Positions 17,795-25,975 of a stretch of DNA of 64,000 nucleotides are shown in pieces (the stretch's first letter is position 1; every line of letters begins with the position of its first letter). The position numbers and the translations under genes were made by a program. The notes under the pieces were generated by a model, which was given only the letters and a program-made list of their open reading frames with translations, was not told where the DNA came from and made no database searches. Location of the stretch: assembly GCA_044347755.1 (NCBI GenBank), contig JBIKUE010000013.1, forward strand, positions 1-64,000, in the 5' to 3' direction. Source of the stretch: M3007 sp044347755 (GTDB lineage Bacteria > Bacteroidota > Bacteroidia > Chitinophagales > Saprospiraceae).

Positions 17795-18517
17795 ATGAAT
17801 AACCTCGATATAGAATACAACACGGAACGACCTCATATCCAATTCCCGGAATATGGCCGGTCCATTCAGGAAATGATTCAGCATGCCATCACGCTTGAAT
17901 CGCCCCAAAAGCGTCAGAAAACAGTGGAGTCTATTGTTGGCTTGATGATCCAGTTAGGACCACAAGGCAACCGTAATATGGATGATTACCGGGAGAAATT
18001 ATGGAATCATGTATTTGCACTTGCTAATTATGAACTGGACGTAACCCCTCCTCCTGGTATCATTATCCGTAAAGAAGAAGACCGCCCAAAGCCTGAACCT
18101 CTGGGTTATCTTAACTCTGCCACTCGAATGCGCCACTATGGAAATAGTGTTCATGCCCTCATTCAAAAGGCCATTGAAATGCCTGATGGCCCCAAAAAAG
18201 AGGGATTTGTGGAAGTTATTGCCTCCTACATGAAACTTGCCTACAAAACCTGGAATAAGGAGCATTATGTAAGCGACGATATTGTAAAGGAGGACCTGGA
18301 AATTCTTTCAAATGGTCAATTATCTCTTCATGAAGGCCACGATTCATTGGATAAGTTGGCAGCGGGCGCCGGAAAACTAGACAACCGCAATCGCAGCAAC
18401 AATGGTGGACAAAACGGTGGCGGAAGCCGTAGACGTGGTGGCAGAAATCGCGGCGGCGGTGGAAGAAACACAGGGAATAACTCAGGGAATAATTCTGGTC
18501 GTCGGAGAAAAAGATAA
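17795..18517 (+). CDS. DUF4290 family protein
   Basis: The first 170 residues match DUF4290, a Bacteroidota cytosolic family of unknown function (YNTERPHIQFPEYGRSIQEM, YREKLWNHVFALANYELDVTPP, MRHYGNSVHALIQKA). The last 45 residues are low-complexity Gly/Asn/Arg (RRRGGRNRGGGGRN), a positively charged tail likely to contact nucleic acid, although this is inference. The start codon lies in the last unit of an 8-bp tandem repeat, so repeat changes would alter its 5' leader. It probably depends on glmS transcription or on a promoter inside the intergenic element. Confidence 0.88.
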   Translation: MNNLDIEYNTERPHIQFPEYGRSIQEMIQHAITLESPQKRQKTVESIVGLMIQLGPQGNRNMDDYREKLWNHVFALANYELDVTPPPGIIIRKEEDRPKPEPLGYLNSATRMRHYGNSVHALIQKAIEMPDGPKKEGFVEVIASYMKLAYKTWNKEHYVSDDIVKEDLEILSNGQLSLHEGHDSLDKLAAGAGKLDNRNRSNNGGQNGGGSRRRGGRNRGGGGRNTGNNSGNNSGRRRKR

Positions 18518-18611
18518 TGTAACATATTGAAAATATTGATTTTTTACCATTCCTGTGTAAAAAATTTACAAAAATATATATCAATTTTCATGGTCTTTTC
18601 AAAAAGAAAAT

Positions 18612-18619
18612 TACCTTTG
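18612..18619 (+). promoter_or_regulatory. Probable -7 promoter element upstream of the RNA methyltransferase gene
   Basis: TACCTTTG followed by CACC is the common Bacteroidota -7 element. No good TTG box is found at the right distance (TGG at 18591-18593 is the nearest). A transcript from here would run into the terminator at 18707-18744 about 90 nt later. Confidence 0.45.
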
Positions 18620-18706
18620 CACCAAATAAATCCCAATTGCGTTCAGCTAGAATATCAGCCACATGGCTTAAAGATAAAGGTTTAAAATGAAGCGTGTTTT
18701 GATGAC

Positions 18707-18744
18707 GTCCTTCTCCGAAAACGTTCGGAGGGGGACTTTTTTTT
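18707..18744 (+). terminator. Strong hairpin terminator in the leader of the RNA methyltransferase gene
   Basis: A 13-bp stem with two G-U pairs (18707-18719 with 18724-18736), a four-base loop AACG and eight T residues form a text-book intrinsic terminator. It stands 190 bp after the DUF4290 stop but only 44 bp before the next start, and after a promoter-like box, so it either ends the DUF4290 transcript or acts as an attenuator or the end of a small RNA. Confidence 0.85.
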
Positions 18745-18787
18745 ACCCCTTAGTCTCGCGCCCACATTAAATCCGTACCATACCCAT

Positions 18788-20014
18788 ATGCACCCTCTGT
18801 TAGTCCGTATCGTAGCACAAAATCTTCGGCAAATTTTTCTGGAAAACAGACACGCCGATAAAGTAATCGAAAGTGCCCTGCGATCAAACCCAAAAGCAGG
18901 AAGCCGTGACAGGGCCTTTATCGCAGAAACCACCTATGAAGTGCTGCGATATTTCCGGCTTTATCAGGAAGTTCTTGAAAAACAGCCACAATCAGAATGG
19001 GACTTTTGGCAACTGATCGGAATCCACTTTGCATTAAAAGGTGTAACCTTGCCTAAATGGCGGGAATTGGAAGCGTTAAACACTCCCGCATTTGAAGCAA
19101 AAGTTCAATCCTGGCGTAGCAGATTGTTAAAGGAAGGAGAGGTAACAAGGGCAATCAAGGAAAGTATCCCGGAATGGCTGGATCAAATGGGAAAAAAGGA
19201 ACTGGCTGATGCCTGGCCTGACACCCTTCATGCCCTAAACCAACCGGCAGCTGTAGTACTCAGGGTCAACCGTCTGCGAACCAATCCGCAGGATTTGCTA
19301 AAAACATTTCAATCAGAAGACATTCCATGTGACCTCCTCCCTAATTCAGATGCACTTGTGCTAAGAGTCAGGAAAAATGTTTTTCAAAGCTCCGTCTTTA
19401 AAAAAGGCTGGTTCGAGGTCCAGGATTTCAGCAGCCAAAAGGTAGCTCCACTATTGGCTCCTGAACCCGGCATGCGGGTAGTAGATGCATGCGCAGGCGG
19501 GGGCGGCAAAACCTTGCACCTTGCTGCTATGATGGAAAATAAAGGCTCCATTATTGCGCTGGACACCCAGGGCTGGAAACTGGAAGAACTTCGAAAAAGA
19601 GCGCGTAGAGCAGGTGCCTCTAACATAGAAACCCGCTCAATCGAAAGCAAAAAGACCATCAAAAGACTTTATAATACAGCAGACCGACTCCTTCTTGACG
19701 TGCCATGCAGTGGACTTGGCGTACTTAGACGCAACCCGGATGCCAAATGGAAGTTACAACCAGAACAAATAGACCAATTACGCCAAACACAGCAGGACAT
19801 ATTACAGTCTTATGCCCCAATTACTAAACCTGGAGGCCGCATGGTGTACGCAACTTGTAGTATTTTACCCTCCGAAAATCAGGATCAAATCCAAACCTTC
19901 CTGGCCAGTAGTACCGGAAAAGATTTTAAGCTGATTTCAGATCAGAAAATCCTCCCGCAAGACGACGGCTTTGATGGCTTTTATATGGCACTCCTGGAAC
20001 GAAAAAAAGAATAA
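18788..20014 (+). CDS. rRNA (cytosine-C5) methyltransferase, NOL1/NOP2/Sun (RsmB-like) family
   Basis: A 408-residue protein with an N-terminal helical NusB/RsmB-like part (residues 1-140) and a C-terminal SAM-dependent RNA methyltransferase. The SAM loop reads VVDACAGGGGKTLHLAAMM; the two catalytic cysteines lie in DVPCSGLGVLRRNPDAKW (motif IV) and YATCSILPSENQ (motif VI), as in m5C RNA methyltransferases. It most likely methylates a cytosine of 16S rRNA; which position cannot be decided. It follows a leader with a strong terminator and precedes a DinB gene by 23 bp. Confidence 0.9.
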   Translation: MHPLLVRIVAQNLRQIFLENRHADKVIESALRSNPKAGSRDRAFIAETTYEVLRYFRLYQEVLEKQPQSEWDFWQLIGIHFALKGVTLPKWRELEALNTPAFEAKVQSWRSRLLKEGEVTRAIKESIPEWLDQMGKKELADAWPDTLHALNQPAAVVLRVNRLRTNPQDLLKTFQSEDIPCDLLPNSDALVLRVRKNVFQSSVFKKGWFEVQDFSSQKVAPLLAPEPGMRVVDACAGGGGKTLHLAAMMENKGSIIALDTQGWKLEELRKRARRAGASNIETRSIESKKTIKRLYNTADRLLLDVPCSGLGVLRRNPDAKWKLQPEQIDQLRQTQQDILQSYAPITKPGGRMVYATCSILPSENQDQIQTFLASSTGKDFKLISDQKILPQDDGFDGFYMALLERKKE

Positions 20015-20037
20015 CATTCAACCACTTATTTATTCCC

Positions 20038-20550
20038 ATGACCCTCGACTCCCTCCTCAAAGACTATGTTGCCTATAATTTTTGGGCTAATGAGCGAATC
20101 ATACACTGGTTAAAGACTAAACCATCCGATAAAATAACCCTGTACGTTGCCTCCAGTTTCCCAAGTTTAAGAGCTACGCTACTGCATATCTGGGCTGCTG
20201 AAGATATATGGCTGCATCGACTTCAACAAATATCCCCTACAGAATTCCTGTCCAACACTTTCCAGGGGACTGATGAAGAATTGTTTGAACGCTTGCTCCA
20301 AAATTCAGAGTCATTTAAAAACTTCATTCACCGCCAAAGCGCGGATTTTTTTGACCTTACCATTGCCTATAAACATACTACAGGCAAACTATACGAACAG
20401 TACAGCGCCGAGATCATACAGCATTGTATGCAGCATAGCACATTTCACCGCGGACAGATTATTACCATGGCCCGCAATCTGGAGATCACCGATCCTCCCA
20501 AAACCGACTATATCGAATACGTAAGACTGAAGCATAGTAACCTCCTTTAA
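20038..20550 (+). CDS. DinB family protein
   Basis: A 170-residue four-helix protein with the three metal-binding histidines expected in DinB/YfiT proteins: LLHIWAAEDIWLHRL (about residue 44), and MQHSTFHRGQIITMAR (two His, about 129 and 133). The family includes thiol-dependent S-transferases acting on bacillithiol or related thiols, and many uncharacterised members. It lies 23 bp after the RNA methyltransferase and 13 bp before sbcD, so it is probably in that transcript. Confidence 0.88.
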   Translation: MTLDSLLKDYVAYNFWANERIIHWLKTKPSDKITLYVASSFPSLRATLLHIWAAEDIWLHRLQQISPTEFLSNTFQGTDEELFERLLQNSESFKNFIHRQSADFFDLTIAYKHTTGKLYEQYSAEIIQHCMQHSTFHRGQIITMARNLEITDPPKTDYIEYVRLKHSNLL

Positions 20551-20563
20551 ATCACCCGCTACC

Positions 20564-21694
20564 ATGCGCATCCTCCACTTTTCCGACACGCACCTCGGAT
20601 TCCAGGCATTTGATCGGGTCAATGACGCCGGAGTAAATACCCGCGAGCAGGATGTTTATGATGCATTTGAACGAGTTATTCAACGAACGCTGGAAATCAA
20701 ACCTGATCTGGTGATTCATTCCGGCGACTTTTTCCACCGGCCCAGTCCCTCCAACCGGGCGCTTACCTTTGGGTTGGAGCAGTTACGAAAGATAGGCGAT
20801 GCCGGTATACCTATCGTGATCATAGCCGGCAATCACGAAACACCCAAAACAATCTATAATTCCCCCATTTTGCGGGCTCTGAATACATTGGATCATGTTT
20901 TTCCGGTGTTTGGAGAAACCTGGGAAAAGCACTCATTCGGAGAGGTGGTGATACATGGCGTTCCACATATTAACGACCAGCGAATCTTGTTGCAGGAATT
21001 GCAAAAACTTCAACCCGAACCAGGGAAGTTTAATATTCTAATGCTCCATACTTCACTTGGCAAACGTTATCTCATGGAAGAGTATGGTGAGCAGATTTTT
21101 CCACCGGAATTTGAAGCCAAGTTGGCAGAATTTCAATACATAGCCCTCGGCCACTGGCATAATGTTCAGGCTGTTACACTACACCCAAACGCCTGGTATT
21201 CAGGGAGTATCGAACGACTTAGCGACACAGAAATTGATTCAGAAAAAGGGTTTATCTTACTGGAGGTGGCTCCTGACCATACCTGTAAAGTACAGTTCGA
21301 GTCAATCACTACCCGGCCATGGCTCCGTTGGGAGCAGTCCAATTGCCAGTCACTTTCCATAGCAGAACTGGAAGCATCCCTGCTACAATTCCAGTATGAA
21401 CAACCAACCCTCGATGCCATACTTTCCATCTCTTTTAACGACATCCGCCCGGAACAAACACTGGAATTTGGGAATATCAGGCTGCGCCAGCTTTTCCCCG
21501 AAGCTTTTCAAATCATTCCAAAAAGAAAGACCGTTTCAGACCGAACCTTTGTGCAAGGTATAGAAAGCCACCAGTTCGACCGCCTCGACAAGGTTTTTGC
21601 AGATTATCTCCAAAGTAAATTTCCGGATGATGAAAAATTGGCAAACCAATTGATTGAACGCGCCAATCGCTATTTCCAGTCTGAAAACCCATGA
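20564..21694 (+). CDS. sbcD: Exonuclease SbcCD subunit D (Mre11-like phosphoesterase)
   Basis: The 376-residue protein has all metallophosphoesterase motifs of SbcD/Mre11: ILHFSDTHLGFQ, LVIHSGDFFHR, IAGNHETP and, later, ALGHWH. These residues bind two Mn ions and give 3'-5' exonuclease and hairpin endonuclease activity. The stop overlaps the start of the SbcC-like gene by 4 bp (ATGA), so both subunits are translated together. In this palindrome-rich genome the complex would be the main agent that cuts hairpins formed at long inverted repeats. Confidence 0.93.
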   Translation: MRILHFSDTHLGFQAFDRVNDAGVNTREQDVYDAFERVIQRTLEIKPDLVIHSGDFFHRPSPSNRALTFGLEQLRKIGDAGIPIVIIAGNHETPKTIYNSPILRALNTLDHVFPVFGETWEKHSFGEVVIHGVPHINDQRILLQELQKLQPEPGKFNILMLHTSLGKRYLMEEYGEQIFPPEFEAKLAEFQYIALGHWHNVQAVTLHPNAWYSGSIERLSDTEIDSEKGFILLEVAPDHTCKVQFESITTRPWLRWEQSNCQSLSIAELEASLLQFQYEQPTLDAILSISFNDIRPEQTLEFGNIRLRQLFPEAFQIIPKRKTVSDRTFVQGIESHQFDRLDKVFADYLQSKFPDDEKLANQLIERANRYFQSENP

Positions 21695-24096
21695 TCCTCA
21701 ACACCCTTCGCCTATCCAATTACAAACAATACGGCCAACTGGAACTCGAATTCCGGGAGGGGCTGGTTGGTATCATTGGAAAAAACGGCGCCGGAAAATC
21801 CACCCTGTTTGAAGCTATTCTGTTCTGCTTATTCGGAAAGGAAGAAGGCAATAAAGCTCATGTACGTTCTGCTTTCGCCGATCCAAAATCGGTTGTAGAA
21901 CTGGAACTCATCTTTTCCATTGGAGAACTCCGGTACAAAGTAAAACGTGAATTCAGAGGTAAAGCGCTTACAGTAGGCGCCGAACTGTATAAAAACGACG
22001 ACCTGGTTGCCAAAGGTGTTTCCCCGGTCAATGATGAACTGGTAAAAATCCTGCACATGGAACGGGATGCCTTTAAGCGTTCCGTTTTTTCTGGCCAAAA
22101 AGAATTGTCAGAACTCTCTGAAACCACCGGTGAAGCCCGAAAAAAAATGGTGCGGCGTATGCTGGGACTCGACACCCTCGACGATGCCCAGGTGCGAATC
22201 AATGCAGACCTGCGTGATTTGAGCAGCCAGGCCACAGGCCAACGCCAGAATTTGCTGGATGAACCCGCGCTCGAAGCCATTAAACTCGAAATTGCAGGGC
22301 GGAATAATCTTCTGGAGTCCACACAAACGCAGATCAAGCAGGAAGCTGCCCGATTATTGGAAGTAGAAGCGCAATACAAAACAGAAAAGGGAAAATTCGA
22401 CCAGGAAGAAGCGCGTTTCAAACAATTCAATACCCTTCATAACGAACGCACTCAATTAACCGAACGATTAACCGGACTGGAAAACCAGCAAAACGCACTC
22501 AAGCGGAAACTGAACGAGCTCCAGGCTTTGAAGGAAACACTAGCCCGGATGCAACCGGAATGGATCCAGTTTGACAACGACAAAAAACAACTGGATTTGC
22601 TGGAAACCGAACATACACGGTTCATTAACAGGCAGGCTCGATTGAGCAAAATCCGGGAAAGTCAGGAGCAATGGCAAGCCAACGATCAAAAAATCCAAAA
22701 AATCCGGGAATCACTTAATGGAAAGCAAGAAATAGAATCCTCCTTAAGTCAGACTCAAAAAATCATTGCCGACCTGGAAACATCCATGGAAGCCCTCCGA
22801 AACAACCTCAGGAGCATTGAACAACATATTGGTGGCATCCAGGCAGGCATCCGTGAACGCAACGAAAAACTGATCCAACTCCGGGCACTGGGTGCTGCAG
22901 GAAACTGTCCAACTTGTATGCAACCGCTTTTGGCTGGTTATGAGCGGGTACTGAACGAACTGGAAACTGAAGTAACCAACCTTCAACAAGGGCAACTTCA
23001 GGAGTTGGAAATCAGGAAAAAAGATATCACTGCTAAAGGCCTGCAGCTAAAGACCCAACAACAAGAGGCCCGAAACAAGTTGGAGAAATGGCTTCAGGAA
23101 CAATCACGACTCTTGGAGTTGGATCGTCAGTTATTGTTTGAATCAAACCAGCTCAAAATATTGGAAGCCCGAATCACCGCAGATGAACTGATTCTGCGTG
23201 AAATCGGGGAAATTCAATTTGATGAGCAGGCTTACCAGGCATTAAAATCCCGCTTAGCCGCTTCGGAGAGTCGATACAGGGATTTCTTATCCCAATCTAA
23301 TTATTTGGAAAAAGAATGGCCAACCACAGAAGCCGCTTTGTTCAGCAACCAAACAGCTGTTCAGCAAACCTTGGCCGATATGGCTGCCTGCAAGCAAGCA
23401 CTTCAACAACTTAGTTTTGATGAAAATGCCTACGCAGCAGCCAAGCTTGCACTGGCTGGATTTACGGAAAAATACCAGGCGCAGTCCGGCCAACTACGGG
23501 GACTGGAAAAAACAGGATTGGAACTGCAGGCAGAACAAGAGCGATCACTCGAAAAAGTCAGGTCAAACGACCGGATACTGGCACAAATCAGCCACAAATT
23601 GGAAGAAGTGGAATTGCTTCGCAAATTGGCAGAGATGCTTGGACTCTTCAAAACAGAAATCCTGGAAAAAGTAAGTCCGGGCATTACCAGGGAAGCCAGC
23701 GAGTTATTTACCCGTATAACAAAAGGCAAATATGAGGGCATTCTGGTAGACGAAAACTTCGATTTCGCCATCGCCGATGGCGGTGTTTTTTATCCGATTG
23801 ACCGTTTTAGCGGAGGGGAGGTAGATCTGGCCAATTTCTGCCTGCGCATTGCTATCACCAAAGCCATCATGGATCTTTCAGGCACCGGGCATCGCATGGA
23901 ATTCCTGGCCTTTGACGAAATTTTTGGCAGCCAGGATGAAGAACGCAGACTGGAAATGATGCTCGCCCTGCACTATCTGCAGGAACAATTCCGCCAAATT
24001 TATATTGTTTCACACATTGATAGCTTGAAAGACTACTTCCCCCATTTGCTGGAAGTACAATTCGCGGCAGAGGGTAGTCAGGCACTTTGGCGTTAG
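21691..24096 (+). CDS. sbcC: Exonuclease SbcCD subunit C (Rad50-like ATPase)
   Basis: An 801-residue SMC-type ATPase: Walker A GIIGKNGAGKSTLFEAI (about residue 30), long coiled coils with a zinc hook GNCPTCMQPL at about residue 406, and a C-terminal signature FSGGEVDLANFCLRIA followed by Walker B FLAFDEIFGSQDEERR and the SHIDSL switch. It is shorter than E. coli SbcC (about 1050) because the coils are short. With SbcD it processes DNA ends and hairpins. It overlaps sbcD by 4 bp, and its stop overlaps the stop of convergent rsmI (TTAG region). Confidence 0.93.
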   Translation: MILNTLRLSNYKQYGQLELEFREGLVGIIGKNGAGKSTLFEAILFCLFGKEEGNKAHVRSAFADPKSVVELELIFSIGELRYKVKREFRGKALTVGAELYKNDDLVAKGVSPVNDELVKILHMERDAFKRSVFSGQKELSELSETTGEARKKMVRRMLGLDTLDDAQVRINADLRDLSSQATGQRQNLLDEPALEAIKLEIAGRNNLLESTQTQIKQEAARLLEVEAQYKTEKGKFDQEEARFKQFNTLHNERTQLTERLTGLENQQNALKRKLNELQALKETLARMQPEWIQFDNDKKQLDLLETEHTRFINRQARLSKIRESQEQWQANDQKIQKIRESLNGKQEIESSLSQTQKIIADLETSMEALRNNLRSIEQHIGGIQAGIRERNEKLIQLRALGAAGNCPTCMQPLLAGYERVLNELETEVTNLQQGQLQELEIRKKDITAKGLQLKTQQQEARNKLEKWLQEQSRLLELDRQLLFESNQLKILEARITADELILREIGEIQFDEQAYQALKSRLAASESRYRDFLSQSNYLEKEWPTTEAALFSNQTAVQQTLADMAACKQALQQLSFDENAYAAAKLALAGFTEKYQAQSGQLRGLEKTGLELQAEQERSLEKVRSNDRILAQISHKLEEVELLRKLAEMLGLFKTEILEKVSPGITREASELFTRITKGKYEGILVDENFDFAIADGGVFYPIDRFSGGEVDLANFCLRIAITKAIMDLSGTGHRMEFLAFDEIFGSQDEERRLEMMLALHYLQEQFRQIYIVSHIDSLKDYFPHLLEVQFAAEGSQALWR

Positions 24097-24755
24097 CAGC
24101 CATTTACGACCATGACAATCTCTCCTTTGACTTCCTTTTTTGAGAAATGTGCGATCAGGTCGGAGATGGAAGCTGTTTTTACTTCTTCAAACTTTTTGGT
24201 AAGTTCACGAGCTACACACGCCTGGCGTGATTCCCCACAATGCTCCTTGAGCTCTTCCAGACACTTGATCAGTCGGAAAGGTGATTCATACAGCACAAAC
24301 GTGTGGGGCAACGCAGCCAGATATTTTAATCGGGTTTGCCTGCCTTTTTTATGCGGCAAAAAGCCTTCAAAATGGAAGGTATCACATGGAAGTCCACTGG
24401 CCACGAGGGCTGGAACAAATGCGGTAGCGCCAGGCAGGCACTCTACACGCACCCCTTTTCGATGGCATGCACGTGAGAGCAAAAAACCTGGATCAGAAAT
24501 ACCCGGTGTTCCGGCATCTGATATCAACGCCATTTGCACACCCGAAGCTAATTCATCAACCACTCTTTCCACCACCGCATGTTCATTATGGGCATGAAAG
24601 GAACGGAGTGGGGTTTTGATCTCATAGTGATCCAGCAAACGCTTGCTCGTGCGTGTATCTTCCGCCAGTACCACCGACACCTCTTTCAGCACGCGTATAG
24701 CGCGCAGGGTCATATCTTCCAGGTTACCAATGGGCGTGGGTACAATGTAAAGCAT
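24093..24755 (-). CDS. rsmI: Ribosomal RNA small subunit (cytidine-2'-O)-methyltransferase RsmI
   Basis: A 220-residue tetrapyrrole-methylase-fold enzyme with the RsmI start LYIVPTPIGNLEDMTLRAI, the VLAEDTRTSKRLL block and the ISDAGTPGISDPGFLLSRACH motif. RsmI adds 2'-O-methyl to C1402 of 16S rRNA. It is shorter than the E. coli protein (286) because the small C-terminal domain is missing, as in many Bacteroidota. The start overlaps the purS stop (TAATG), so the two are translationally linked. Confidence 0.92.
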   Translation of the reverse strand: MLYIVPTPIGNLEDMTLRAIRVLKEVSVVLAEDTRTSKRLLDHYEIKTPLRSFHAHNEHAVVERVVDELASGVQMALISDAGTPGISDPGFLLSRACHRKGVRVECLPGATAFVPALVASGLPCDTFHFEGFLPHKKGRQTRLKYLAALPHTFVLYESPFRLIKCLEELKEHCGESRQACVARELTKKFEEVKTASISDLIAHFSKKEVKGEIVMVVNGC

Positions 24756-25006
24756 TAAAATGCCTTGATGGAAATAGTATAAGTTTCCATGATCAGGTTA
24801 GCCAGCAGCTTTTGACAGGCTGTTTCTACCTTCTGACGAGCCTCCGTTTCACTGTTGGCCTCCAGGCTCATAGTTACATGTCGACCGATGCGAACGTCCT
24901 GAACGCCGGAAATTTCCAGATGTTTCATGTTGTTTACCACAGCCTTGCCCTGAGGATCCAGCAGTTCACGGTGTGGCATAATGTCGATTTCAGCAATGAA
25001 TTTCAT
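24755..25006 (-). CDS. purS: Phosphoribosylformylglycinamidine synthase subunit PurS
   Basis: An 83-residue protein: KFIAEIDIMPHRELLDPQGKAV, DVRIGRHVTMSLEA and a C-terminal ETYTISI strand are the PurS pattern. PurS is the small dimeric subunit that links PurL and PurQ in the four-protein FGAM synthetase, which is step four of purine synthesis. purL and purQ are not in this window. ATG 25006 is the conserved start; earlier in-frame codons overlap the upstream gene. It sits 38 bp after pssA and overlaps rsmI by one base. Confidence 0.9.
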   Translation of the reverse strand: MKFIAEIDIMPHRELLDPQGKAVVNNMKHLEISGVQDVRIGRHVTMSLEANSETEARQKVETACQKLLANLIMETYTISIKAF

Positions 25007-25044
25007 GTTATTTTGCAATGTTGGATGGTAAAAGGAAACCCCTC

Positions 25045-25761
25045 CTACCCTTCCAGGATTTTCTTTTTTTGAAGGACAGACAGAAGAATGTAACAAACAA
25101 TAATCGCAGATAAAGCCAGTTCCTTGATGAGCAATACAAGGATAGCTAAAACCACCACAAAAATCAGATTTAACGCATTACTCTTCCAGTCAAAACGCTT
25201 GATTTTCATCCCAAACATGGGTACTTCACTTACCAATAACCACGACAGAATACCTATCAGACCATATATGAGCCAGGGATTGGTGAGCATTGGAGCTAAA
25301 TCAAAACGGTTGTGATATACTCCCAATGACAGGCCCAGCACAAAAACAGTACATGCCGGTGTACTTAGTCCTAAAAAGTAGCTGCTCTGCCTCGTATCCA
25401 GATTAAACTTACCCAACCGAAATGCTGAAAAAGCTGTAAGGATGAATGCTGGTAATGCGTGCCACTGTACCATCGATGCATGACTCCCCGACATCTCAAC
25501 TGCAGGGATGGCCAGCATCTGATACAACATAGCTCCTGGTACCACTCCAAAACTCACCACATCTGCCAATGAATCCAATTCCTTTCCAAGCGGAGAACTC
25601 ACATGGAGTGCTCTGGCTACCATACCATCCAGATAGTCGAACAGAAAAGAGCCGGCCGTAAATAGCGCGGCCGTTTCCGGCTGCCAGTATAGGATATGAA
25701 GAATTGCACAGCACCCGCAAAACAGGTTGGCCAAAGTGAGTGCATTGGGGAGTTGTTTCAT
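25045..25761 (-). CDS. pssA: CDP-diacylglycerol-serine O-phosphatidyltransferase
   Basis: A 238-residue membrane enzyme. The CDP-alcohol phosphatidyltransferase signature is complete (DYLDGMVARALHVSSPLGKELDSLADVVSFG, about residues 45-75), with eight hydrophobic segments around it and the opening PNALTLANLFCGCCAI. It transfers phosphatidate from CDP-diacylglycerol to serine, the first step towards phosphatidylethanolamine. ATG 25761 is preferred to the earlier in-frame ATG at 25866 because homology begins MKQLPNALT. It heads the leftward pssA-purS-rsmI group. Confidence 0.92.
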   Translation of the reverse strand: MKQLPNALTLANLFCGCCAILHILYWQPETAALFTAGSFLFDYLDGMVARALHVSSPLGKELDSLADVVSFGVVPGAMLYQMLAIPAVEMSGSHASMVQWHALPAFILTAFSAFRLGKFNLDTRQSSYFLGLSTPACTVFVLGLSLGVYHNRFDLAPMLTNPWLIYGLIGILSWLLVSEVPMFGMKIKRFDWKSNALNLIFVVVLAILVLLIKELALSAIIVCYILLSVLQKKKILEG

Positions 25762-25975
25762 CGGGCGCAAAAGTAGCGAATCTCTTTGGAAGCAATATTG
25801 GCTAATTTGCAGCAATTTTGCACCTGACAGTTCCGGCACATAGGGGAAATAGCCGGATGAATGCATCTTAAGAAATATTTGACATATCCTGCATCCAACA
25901 ATGAGCAGGGTTTTTGCGTCTTATTGTTTTGCCTATCCCTGTTTTGACTGACGTCCCAGATAAATCATTACAACC

